Positions 1 to 9,436 of a stretch of 64,000 nucleotides of DNA are shown piece after piece. Within the stretch, counting starts at the first letter, position 1, and the number at the start of each line of letters is the position of its first letter. The stretch is taken from assembly GCA_029449235.1 (NCBI GenBank), contig JANATG010000018.1:310001-374000 (forward strand). Reading direction: 5' to 3'. A program made the translations under genes and the position numbers. The notes beneath the pieces are model-generated. The model was not told where the DNA came from. It worked only from the letters and a program-made list of their open reading frames with translations, and ran no database searches. Source of the DNA: Linnemannia schmuckeri (taxonomy: Eukaryota; Mortierellomycota; Mortierellomycetes; Mortierellales; Mortierellaceae).

Positions 1-778
1 GAAGAGAGGGGATGTCCCATTGGACATCTTGGTAATCCTTGCCTGTTTTCTCTTTTACTCACGAGCTGTTCTTTCTCGTTTTTTTTTTCACCATTTCGCT
101 TGCGTTTATGTTATGACAAGTGCTTTTGCTGTCCACTCGCCATGGCGTGCTTTCATGACCATGGGGCGTCAGTGCTCTCTATTTCTCTCGCCCTCTCTTT
201 TTCGTCGACTTTATCAACAACCAACAGAGCATGCAAAGACGTCTTTTTCACGCCTTTTGTTTTCTTCCCCGAATGTTTTTCGATCATCGCTTTTTTTTTT
301 TTTTTTTTTTCGTACATGTTTTTTTGTTTCCGTACAAAGTTAAGAGCGATGGCGTCTTGCGAAAAAGCAGTCATGGCGGGACTTTTTTTTTTAGCTGAAG
401 GGAATGAGAGGAGAGCGTCAGATCACGTCAAAGTAAGGAAATGACGGCAAGTGGGTTAAAACTCGAGTCTAGAGTGTGGATGTGGTCATTATGGTTCCAA
501 GATGGGAGGAGAGGATGGTACGATCCTGGGTCCCCGCTTTCAGCTTTTTTTTTTTTTTTTTTTGTTTGTGTTTTTTTCGCACTCAGCATTTTTTGGACTT
601 TATTTCAAGGAATAGGAAAGGAAGGAACGAGGAAGGACGGGTAGCAGGACGAGTAAGAACACGAAGTCGCCCTTCTCCAAGTGTGTTGTTTTTTTCTTGT
701 CATCATTTTGGTCATTTTGCTGTTTGCCCCCCACCGGCGTCGTCGTTATGATCCTTACACGTTTTCTTCACTCATTCC
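1..778. other. Intergenic, no supported gene
   Basis: No open frame here has recognisable protein character. The stretch is T-rich, with a run of 20 T at 291-310 and another long T run near 545-563. It lies 3' of the GST-like gene that ends at 779. Confidence 0.7.
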
Positions 779-1968
779 TCAGGAAGAAGGAGTGAGTTCA
801 GGGTGATGGTCCTTGACGAACCCGGCAGAGTTGACAGACAATTTTTTGTACTCGTCAGAGGAGATCCAGGCCTTGTAGGTTGGGTTGGATTCAATGTTGG
901 CACGGACTTTGATGATGTTGGGGGTCTTTGTGGTGTTGATGATGGATGCGACGCGGTCGGGGCCAATGATCTTTTCGAGCGCGTCGAGCATTGTTGTTGT
1001 CCTGATATCTGCCAATGTTGTCTATTTTGTGAAAAATTTGGGGTGATCAGGTCCGGAAGACAGATGAATAAGGGTTAAAAAATGAGCGTCTGTCTAGTGG
1101 GCATTGAGTAACCCAGAGAAAAATATTAAGTCAACAAAGAGCAGAGAAGAAAAAAATGGAGACACTCAACGTTACCCTGTCACCAACATAGTGTCCATTG
1201 GAGTGATTATTCAACAAGTGGGCCTCATGGATTCGTCCCCAAGAAGCCAAGGTCTTGTTCAAGAAGTCGTCCAAGTATTTCGCCTTTTCCTCCTCAGATT
1301 TCCCGGAGGACTCCCAAAAGAAGGAGTTCATGATCTCCTGGAAGAACATACAGTTTGAGGAGGAGTAGAAAGCGTTGATAAGAGCTTCCTCCCAGGCGTT
1401 GCGGCCGTGCAGGCCGAATTGCTTTGCTAGGAAGATGTCGATTGCGTTGTTCTCTGACAGTGTCAGTTCCTGCTCGGTTGTTGAAGTAAGAAAGGAGGAG
1501 GGAGAGAAGATCAAAGAGAGAAACATTAGTTAGGGTGAGAAAGTGGTTCTTGCAGGTACAAGGAAAAGGTGTGCCAAGAGGAAGAGAGTGAGAACAAATG
1601 TAAGTGGGGTGTACCTTGCCGTTGGGGTGGATGATGGTCAAGAGAGGGAGGACCTCGAATGGCATGTTTGGCTTGTCTACTCCCCAATTCTAAGGTATTT
1701 CAAGAAATACGAAAAAGAAGAAAAGTAGTAGGTGTGAATAAAAGGAGTTCCGAAGATGAATACCTAAGCACGAGGATTGATTGTCCATGATGGACGAATA
1801 TGACGACGTTACCACGTAGAGGGGGGTCCAAGCGGCACCGGCGTAGGCAAGGATGCCACGGGCGTTGGTTCCTGCGAAATGAATGGAGAAGTAGGAGTGA
1901 GTGTACTTGAGGTTGTCGGATGCAACGAGTCTCGAGCTTTCTTCCGAGTTGATGTTGAATGGCTTCAT
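779..1968 (-). CDS. Glutathione S-transferase-like protein (sigma-type), four exons
   Basis: Likely glutathione S-transferase of the sigma-like group, a cytosolic enzyme conjugating glutathione to electrophiles. Exons on the minus strand are 1968-1813, 1689-1615, 1469-1176 and 1021-779, all joined in phase 0, giving 255 residues. The N-terminal part has the thioredoxin-fold start KYTHSYF with the probable catalytic Tyr at residue 26, then ARGILAYAGAAW and FEVLPLL. After the third exon starts, LTLSENNAIDIFLAKQFGL fits the glutathione-binding Ser loop and first helix of the C-terminal domain. GHYVGDR joins TTLADI across the last intron, the usual family segment. The ATG at 1968 was chosen as the first before the conserved start. 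Length matches fungal GSTs of this type. The family is fairly sure; the substrate cannot be told. Confidence 0.82.
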
Positions 1969-2510
1969 CTTTGTCGCTGTGAGTGGTGCTTTGTATTGGT
2001 TGGTTGGTTTCTCGTCCTTGTTCTTGCTCTTGTTCTTGGCTTGCGTTTGGTTTGTTGGATTGCGTTTGGTTTGTTGGCTTGTGAGAAAATAAACAGTAGG
2101 AAAGACCGATACACCCTTTTTAAACCCCAAGGAAAGCCTGCTTAAGTGAGTCGTCAACCATGGATGTCCTTCCCTCCGCCACCTCTCCTTCTTTCAAGGT
2201 CCAAGCCCCACTCACTCCCTGTCTGATTAGCCACAGGCACATTTTTCCATGCTAAAGTTTGGTGGCGATGGGAATCGAATCTCCTTTTACAGACGTGATC
2301 GAGAATGAGGATGCAGCCTGATCAATTATTAACAGGCGCAGGTAGACCGCACGGCTTTCATAACCTTAATATCATCATCACAACGCACACTTATTTGAAA
2401 ACACAAATAGTTGTTTTCAATTGACAACGAGTCCAGATAAAGTATCAATCTCCTTGGTCGAGAAAAATAAAAGTGTGAGGTTTACGTGTGTAACGCTAGG
2501 TTCATTCGCG

Positions 2511-2760
2511 TCTAATCGTCTAGGATGTTGTCAGCCAGACCAGGATCATACATATCCGTAGGCATAAAGATGACCATCCCTTCCTCTCTGTATACAAAAA
2601 GTAGAACGCATCCATTTTTTTGAACTGTTTGGCGGCGTGTCTAACGCCGTAGCTAATTTTGATCCCAACAGCCTCATCTTCTACTGCTTGACCCACAGTG
2701 CGGCGCTTGTCGTCGGAGGCGTATTGTGATCAAGTGCTATGGCTGTCCACCTCCTATTAT
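2511..2760 (-). pseudogene. Coding relic, unidentified protein C-terminus
   Basis: On the minus strand an open frame of about 70 residues ends at a TAG near 2517-2519 and reads like real protein, with KISYGVRHAAKQFKKMDAF and YTEREGMVIFMPTDMYD near the end. Upstream it meets an in-frame TGA, and protein-like sequence seems to continue in another frame. There is no start codon and no clear splice site. I read it as the decayed 3' end of a gene. The family is not recognised. Confidence 0.4.
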
Positions 2761-2947
2761 TGGGTTGAAATGATATGACCTCTCACCCTATTTACGACGT
2801 TCCCCTAGTCCAATCATTACCGGGGATGGCCTTTATACCGATCCAATACGAATGCAACGTGGGCGTCTTCAAAGAAAAAAAAAAAAGGCATTGAAGGACC
2901 CGGCGTCAAAATAGCGCCGATGATATTGTCTCCTATGTAAGCATAGT

Positions 2948-3379
2948 ATGCCCCCCCTTTTTTATGCTTTTGCTCATGCTGCATTGCCGAGTACCATTTT
3001 TATGAACGTCCAATTGTTGCCTGGTGGAGAAGCGTTGCTGAGACAGCCGCTGATAATGATTGGAGTGAAATCGATGACAGAAAATTATGCATTTTGTTCA
3101 TGCACGCGGTTCAGTCTCTTTGGATTAGCTGCGAACCATCTCCACAACAAGGCACAAAAGGCGTTTGACAGCCCTGATCAAAAAGGGGCACCGAACTACT
3201 TTGTGGATGCAATGTACAGCAGCTGTATGGCGTTAATGACTATCAACTCTTTATCAGAGGTCCATGGCAAGGTACTCCAAACGGCACGTGGCCACTGCCA
3301 AGAGGAGATGATAAAAGTCGACGGTAGTGGCCCCTTGATTTTTCCTTGGGGTCAATGTAAAAAAAGAAGCAGAAGCTAA
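2948..3379 (+). CDS. Hypothetical ORF, 143 codons, doubtful
   Basis: An uninterrupted frame of 143 codons with mixed, not low-complexity, composition and nine Cys or Met-rich patches. No signal peptide, domain or recognised family is visible. It lies between the relic at 2.5 kb and the promoter of the SH3-like gene. It could be part of the same decayed locus read on the other strand, or chance. Nothing in the sequence fixes the start. Confidence 0.2.
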   Translation: MPPLFYAFAHAALPSTIFMNVQLLPGGEALLRQPLIMIGVKSMTENYAFCSCTRFSLFGLAANHLHNKAQKAFDSPDQKGAPNYFVDAMYSSCMALMTINSLSEVHGKVLQTARGHCQEEMIKVDGSGPLIFPWGQCKKRSRS

Positions 3380-3933
3380 CCCTGTCCGACACGGTCCCAA
3401 ACAGCCGCCACCGTTTCTACTTTGTCTCCAATCATAACAAGAATCCTGGAATAGAAAAGTTTCAAAAAATAGAAGGAAAAGAAGCGCCGTGTTCGTTATT
3501 TGATACTAGCACCCTTTGCCTGCAATTTGGCCAGTTGGTACTCGGCTGAATTACATTACATAGAGCCCTTGGACGCGTTTTTTCGACTTTTTTCTTTCCC
3601 CCCTACTCGATCCTGTAACTGTTTAGGCTGTTGGCTGTGATTTACCTAACCCGCATGTACGTTTACTCCTTTTTTTTCCCTTCTAGGTTACTAGTTACTA
3701 ATCGTCGTTAATTTCTTCCCTTTTCCTTGGAGTCAGCGACAGTAGCTTCACGAACGATCCCACGCCTGTGATCTGCTATCTTGGTCTTTGCCAGAGTGGG
3801 CTTTATTATTCTTGAACTGACGACAATGCATTCCTAGACACAATGCCTTTTATTCACTTGAACAACTTTTGAGGCCCTTGAGCGGCACTTCTTGAAGAGC
3901 AAGATGGATACCTTTAAACGAGCCAGCAATCCC

Positions 3934-3941
3934 TATAAAAG
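3934..3941 (+). promoter_or_regulatory. TATA box of the SH3-like secreted gene
   Basis: The motif TATAAAAG stands 279 bases before the ATG at 4220. It is followed by a long 5' leader carrying a CAA repeat. It is a consensus match, with no mapped transcript start. Confidence 0.45.
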
Positions 3942-4005
3942 GACCATCTTTCGTCTCTTCAAATTCTCCTTATCAACCTCCGTTTCCTTCAACATAAGTA
4001 AAAAC

Positions 4006-4006
4006 T

Positions 4007-4040
<34 letters not shown>
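4006..4040 (+). repeat. CAA microsatellite in a 5' leader
   Basis: About eleven tandem CAA units lie between the TATA box and the ATG at 4220. Unstructured CAA leaders are known to support efficient scanning, so a translational role is possible but not shown. Confidence 0.75.
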
Positions 4041-4219
4041 GCACCCAACCAACAAACATCCGGCACTTTCTCAGTACTCTTCTCCGAGTAAGTTTCTTCG
4101 TCCTTCGTTTTTGGCCTCCTCTACTCACGCGCCATTTCTAACCATCAATTGCACAACAATCAAACTAACTCAAAGAAAAACCCCCTACTATTACAATTGA
4201 CTTCCAGACTCCTTCAAAA

Positions 4220-4513
4220 ATGTTGACCAGAACCATTGCCGTCTTCAGCTTGATCGCCGCCGCTGCGACATCCGCCATTGCCGCACCAGCCGCAGCCACA
4301 GCCGCAGCCGCAGCCGCAGCCAATCATGTTTGCACCGTCAATGACAACGGTGTCAACTATCGCGGCGGCCCCGGGCCCGAATACCCGGTTCTCGGACAGG
4401 TCAATAGGGGTCAGAACCTGGAATACCGAGGACAACAGGGTAACTGGATCATGGGCGATCTCTGGGGTGGCGCCACTGGTGTTTGGATCCACACCGCCTA
4501 TGTTGACTGTTGA
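4220..4513 (+). CDS. Small secreted SH3-like protein, 97 residues
   Basis: A single-exon gene for a small extracellular protein. Residues 1-21 form a signal peptide (MLTRTIAVFSLIAAAATSA, then IAAPA). An alanine-rich stretch coded by GCAGCC-type repeats follows. The rest, about 60 residues, starts at NHVCTV and carries the pattern VNYRGGPGPEYPVLGQV, then a Gly-rich turn, NWIMGDLWGG and GVWIHTAYVDC. That pattern is that of bacterial-type SH3 (SH3b) domains, often found in wall-associated proteins. Two Cys, one at each end of the domain, could form a disulfide. A TATA box and a CAA-repeat leader precede it. The secreted nature is well supported; the binding target is unknown. Confidence 0.8.
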   Translation: MLTRTIAVFSLIAAAATSAIAAPAAATAAAAAAANHVCTVNDNGVNYRGGPGPEYPVLGQVNRGQNLEYRGQQGNWIMGDLWGGATGVWIHTAYVDC

Positions 4514-5531
4514 AGAGTCAAGCTGTTTAAGAGGAGAGAGAAAGAAGAATGCCTTGTCTGCCAGCTATTATGAAGTATCCCTTCCGATCCCTCTTTTTTA
4601 TGTTCCTTGTTTTTTTTTTTTTTTTCAATGACAACCGTCTAGCTAGGACACGTCTATGGCGTGACGAGTTCGTTTCTCTTGACAGTATTTTTGAATCTTT
4701 TAGTGTCCTCTCTCTCTTCGTTTTATCCCTCTTTTTATTTGCAGACTTGAAAAATAAAAAAACCTCCTTGGACTTACTTCTCGTGGTTGCTCAAACTGGA
4801 AAAAATGTGTAACGTAGGGTGGGAAATGAGAAAGAAGGCTCAGATTTTTCTCTTGGGTTTTTGAAAGTGCCCTTTCCTTCTCTTTATTTTTTTTGTCGTT
4901 GTGGTTTGAATTTAGCGCAAGACAAAAATAAAACTATGGTAAATGGTGGTTAGCATGGCCTAGATAAAAATAAGAAAAACACCTCTGCCTTTCGTCAAAG
5001 ACAAGGCTTTAAGAAAGATGCGCGTGTTATTCTTCAAGGGGGACGTTTTCAAGGCGAATGTTGCCCTCCCTCACCTTTTTGTTGTTTTATAAAAAAAATA
5101 TACGGGACAAGTATGACTTGTAACCTCTTGCTTCGCATAGGATGCCTCTCAATGCGTCTCCCGAAGTTTTGTCTACTCCCTCACTAGACACCCGTCTACC
5201 CTTTTGCCCTGGATCGTCGGCTTTTATCTATTTCCAAGTCCTGTCTCCTTTTCCTTGCGTTCCTGTTTTTCTTTCTTTTTCTCAGTTCGAATATTGTCCA
5301 GCAACAACTGGGCGTCATATCAATGCCAGACCTCCTTTGAACTATTTTACGCCTTGCAAAAGACCCGAAGCTGGTAGCATCAATCAAATTTAGGTATCAT
5401 CATCACTGAACTGTCTGCTGCACATTTCCAGGAGGTGCCTCTTAAAAAAAGGAAACAGACTTTGTAGAGAAGGGAGAAAAGATGCTATTGTCATGTGGGA
5501 AGGAGAGAGCGAAGGTTTATTTAGTGCTATT
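4514..5531. other. Intergenic, T-rich
   Basis: About 1 kb between the SH3-like gene and the convergent flavoprotein gene. It holds T runs and a few short chance frames, and no supportable gene. Confidence 0.6.
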
Positions 5532-6351
5532 TTATGGTCGACGTGAGCGATGATGCTGGTGCACGGGCTGGATCTGGCCGTAATCGGGTACAGGTTGCAA
5601 GAAATTGGCCTGAGGGCGGAAGGAGTATTTCTCGTCCATCCGGCGTTCTTGTGTGCACTTTGGGGTATAGTTCAGTTTCACTGTTCTGTATGCCTTTTGC
5701 ATCGCGCCCTGTAAGTTTGCAATACAGAACAAAGGATAGAAATGTAGGAGTTAGGACGAGAGTAAAAGTAGGAGTGAGGAACGTTGTTCCTGTCCAGGAA
5801 GGACACGGTATTTCGTTTGCCCTAAAGATGGGGAGCAGTCATTACCTTGGCATTCAGGAGTTGATCAAGGTCTTGAGATTCACGGATGGCAGCCTCACGT
5901 CGAGAGGTTCGCTCTTTGCGGTACCTCGCAAAGGCTTCTCGAATGTCAACCAGCCTTGCTGAAGGAGGGAGGGCCACGATAGCCTCTGCCAGACTGAGGG
6001 CATCGAGTATTGACTCATCGGCAGCTTGTCCTAGAATTGGTACCACCTGGCGGGAGAAATACGAAACACATGACAAGAAAAAAAACGTGGTGAGATTCAT
6101 AGGTCGAAAACAAAATGCCTTTGTTTGTTTGTGGCACACAGAGGTGGGCCATGCTCGACTGGCGGGAGGAGGATTATTTTCCCTTTCTTTCTGTTTCCCT
6201 TACCTTGCGACAGGCTGCGAAACATCAGAGACATGATAGGGGCGATTTTGTTTAACCAGTAGCATGGGGTTGGGAGAACAAAAAAAATGAAAAGATGTGT
6301 GAGTAATGGGAAATTATGCATCTCTCACGAGAGACCAATGCATGGAGTAAA

Positions 6352-6391
<40 letters not shown>

Positions 6392-7926
6392 CCAGCAAGG
6401 GTGGTGGGGTGTCCCTCGCGACTCCTATTTTGTAGTTTACCTTCCCCCAAAAGTTGCAGCCGAGAATGATGAGGAACATTGTTTGAGTTCACACAGGTTG
6501 GGGCAGTGCGATCATCCCACCGCTTGCACGAGATTTCAGATGGGAAAGTCCATTGAGCGATTTGCGCCATCGTCCCGCCAAGGGGACACATCATCGACTG
6601 TGACATCTGGCTCATTATGCTGGCCTTGGCCGCTTCTTCATCTTCCAAAGGCCAATCCGCGTCTGCTTGCTGTCCAGTCGTCTTGTCGGAAAGTCGAGTC
6701 CGTTGAGTGACCTGCCAGGCAATCCTGTGGTCTACTAATGTTGCCACCCACCACTATATTGTTCCAAGAGAGAAATTGTTGACAGAAGTGGGTACGTGAG
6801 TTATTTTCTTAGTGTGAAAATGAAAGAAAAAAAAAAGCAGTGCGTGCCTGTGCCTGTGGTGGAAGAATCGGGATGCAAACTTTAATCCGCTTACCGAGAG
6901 TGAACTCCGGTCGTCCAAAACAAGTCGAAACTGAGTTGTATCTTCCTTGAGGAGGGGGATCCTCTGTGGGTCAAGAGCCTCTGTGACGCCCGACACATGG
7001 TAGTGCACTTCGCGTGGTGCCGGTGTATCGTTCGCCGTCGTCGTGGTTGTCGCACTTGTAGGCCTCTTTGTAGTAGCAGCATGGTTGACAGGGTAGTCTT
7101 CCTGTCGGCCTCCTTGGGTCCATTCTGATCCAGTAGGAGTAGGCTTGTTGCTGTCGTGAAACCGCAGTTCGACTCCACTTTCGATATCGGCGACGAGGAG
7201 ATGACCGGTATAGGACGAGCCGTCCGTGCATTCGACTGTGACACCACCTCGTGCTTCGCCCTTTTCCATGGTGATGTCTATATCGAGCATGCTATCCTGA
7301 CGGTTGTCGACCATGACCAAAGGCAAGCCCTCAGCCCTGTCATTTCCTTCGGCGCAGTCGATTGTGGCGATGGAGGCGATGTCCTTGTTGAAGAGGACCC
7401 TTGACTCTGTCAGCTTCTCGAGAATGATGCTGCAGTACTCTGGTCGTGTCATGAATCGACTCCAGGCACCATACCTAACACATTCAACAAAAGCAACAGG
7501 AAACAGGTGATGGAGCAGAGAGAGACAGAGATGATCAGTACAAGAAACATTTAAGGTTTCTTTGTCTCAGTGGAGCAGACATTCATCAACAGAATAAAAA
7601 ACCCAGACAATGGGAGGGAAACGGACGGACAGACGCACTGCTTACCGTATCCGTCGGTCAGACCAGTCGTAAGTGGTAATATGCTCCATATCGCTGTCCA
7701 GCACAAGGACCTGCTCCATCGGCTGTGAGAAGAAGAGGAGGTCATCCCTAAGTGAGAGCTGCTCCAGCAGAGGGAGGACGGTCGGGTGCAACGACATCCC
7801 ACCTGCAACAGCGGGAACAGAGTCGGATTTCTCCAAGAGGAGGTAGTCAACTCCGGCAAGCTCTAGCATCAACGCCAGTGTCATCGTAGCAACGTCCATG
7901 CCGACAATTAACACTTTGACCGCCAT
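5532..7926 (-). CDS. FAD-dependent monooxygenase-like protein with eroded flavin motifs, six exons
   Basis: Resembles class A flavoprotein monooxygenases (FAD_binding_3, phenol-hydroxylase/PHBH fold). Exons on the minus strand are 7926-7646, 7474-6895, 6753-6441, 6214-6204, 6046-5846 and 5708-5532, giving 520 residues in one frame. The fourth exon is only 11 bases (CCTGTCGCAAG) and completes LLGE-ACRK before VVPILGQ. Family landmarks are recognisable but altered. The Rossmann loop is GMDVAT at residues 9-14 where GxGxxG is expected. The DG segment reads LLVADIESG (about 186-194). The GD segment is LLGEACRK (388-395) instead of LLGDACHK. The next segment reads GQAADESILDA where GQGAS is usual. 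WWVATLVD and the KYSFRPQANFLQPVPD tail fit fungal members. Residues 200-270 are Thr-rich. Whether it still binds FAD is doubtful. Intron 3 holds a run of 37 A. Confidence 0.78.
6354..6390 (+). repeat. Poly(A) run, 37 bases, inside an intron
   Basis: A single uninterrupted A run inside the intron just upstream of the 11-base microexon. On the transcribed (minus) strand it is a U run, placed well before the acceptor. Confidence 0.9.
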
Positions 7927-9436
7927 TATTGTTGTATGTGTGCAAGGGAAAAGGGTGTCGTCGTGATAGTGGACGTTGTATTTGTAGGGGTATTGGAGGG
8001 GTAGAACAGGGGTGTGTTATTAATATTATTATTATTTTAGTGTAGGGTTGGGTATGTTTTCCGTTGGTGAAGTGGAAAGAAAAGTAAGGTGGAGTAAAAG
8101 GTGAGGTGAGGAGAGAGATGCAGATGAAGAGGGGCAATGAGGATGATGACAAGCGAGAGGGAGAGAGGTGGAATGCAGTTTTTGAGAGTTGGATGAGGGA
8201 AAAGAAGAAAGAGTTGTGAATCTGTTTGTTGACACTTTTTCTCTGTGTATTTAGGTCTTTGGCTGCTGTCCTGTCTTCTGTGCCACATTCTTTGCTTCTT
8301 GCTCGCTCGTTCTCTCTCTCTTCCACCCTCTTGCTGTCTCCAATCCAATCCAGCCCAACCACACCACACAGTGAGTGTGAATTAAGAAGAAACAGGCAGG
8401 AAAACACATTAAGCCTTGCATACCCTCCCCTTTCCACCAAGAAGAGACTCTTATCCCGGAAAGAAGCCGGCCATTTCATTCATTCATGTAGCCCTTTGGA
8501 CAAGGTCAAATATCAAAAGACCGTGACCCCGTCATCATCCATGATTCACGAGTGAGCGACGAACAGACATCTGCTGCACGACTTGCACGTCTGCACGCAC
8601 GACGCAGGGATGGGAGACAGACAGACAGACAGACACATACAGGCATGACAGGAGTCGTAAAGGGGGTGGTGTATGAACAATTCAAACAAATTGATCGAGT
8701 AAAGGTGTGTCTCCCTCACTCGCTTATCGGAAAAAAAGCTGTTGTTTTGTTTCGTTGTGTTGCTGTAAAAGTCGATGTCTGTGTGTTTGCATTTGTTTTT
8801 TCTTTGTCTCCTATCCTTTCTTTCCTTCTTCCCTATCCTTTTCTTTCCTGCTTTCTCCCTCTTCAACCCCACGCGCGATATAATTTTTTCTTTTCAGTTC
8901 CCTTGAACTGGCTTGAGCGTCCGCTTCCCCTTTTGCTCACATTTTTTTTTCTTGTTGTCTGTCCCAGTCTGACCAAACCCTTTTTCTTTTTCTTCCTTTT
9001 GGGCAGCGCCGCCACGTGGATTTTCTCTCGGTGCGACCAACCACAAAAAAGAAAGAAAAAAAAAATGCGTGGACTCACTCTCGCATTGTTGGGGGCAAAA
9101 GTGGGGGTAAGAGTAGACAAGGGCATAAAGGATGTGTTAACTATCTCTCACCCTCACGTTTGTTTGTTGATATTCGCTTCTTCATGGCATTTTTGTCCAA
9201 GGCACATTGGCATCATGGCATGACGAAAAAAAAATACATCAAGTTCCCGACCCAACCTACGGGCTATGACGATGAAATGGTGAAGGGGCATCGACAAGAT
9301 GACTCAGTCCTTGTTAATTTTGCATATTCCTTTCCACCTGTGCTTGTCACAAAATGCAAATGCAAAAAAAAAAAAAAGGCTCAGTCCACATGCGATAGAC
9401 ATAATTAAATGCCACATAGAGAGAGAGCGGGGATAT
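7927..9436. other. Intergenic between two flavoprotein genes
   Basis: About 1.5 kb that must hold the promoter of the monooxygenase-like gene and the 3' flank of the lactone oxidase gene. Purine/pyrimidine-skewed, with a short GACA repeat near 8625-8640 and a T-A-rich ATT patch near 8020-8040. No coding frame is supportable. Confidence 0.6.

Noticed and set aside
1838..1874. Possible 35-base intron in the first GST exon (GTACAC...TTCGCAG on the minus strand)
   Set aside because: Removing it breaks the frame and deletes the conserved Tyr and thioredoxin-fold start.
2255..2300. tRNA-like T-arm (GATTCGATTCC on the minus strand next to CCACCA)
   Set aside because: The T-stem does not pair, and no matching 5' acceptor stem or D arm lies at the right distance.
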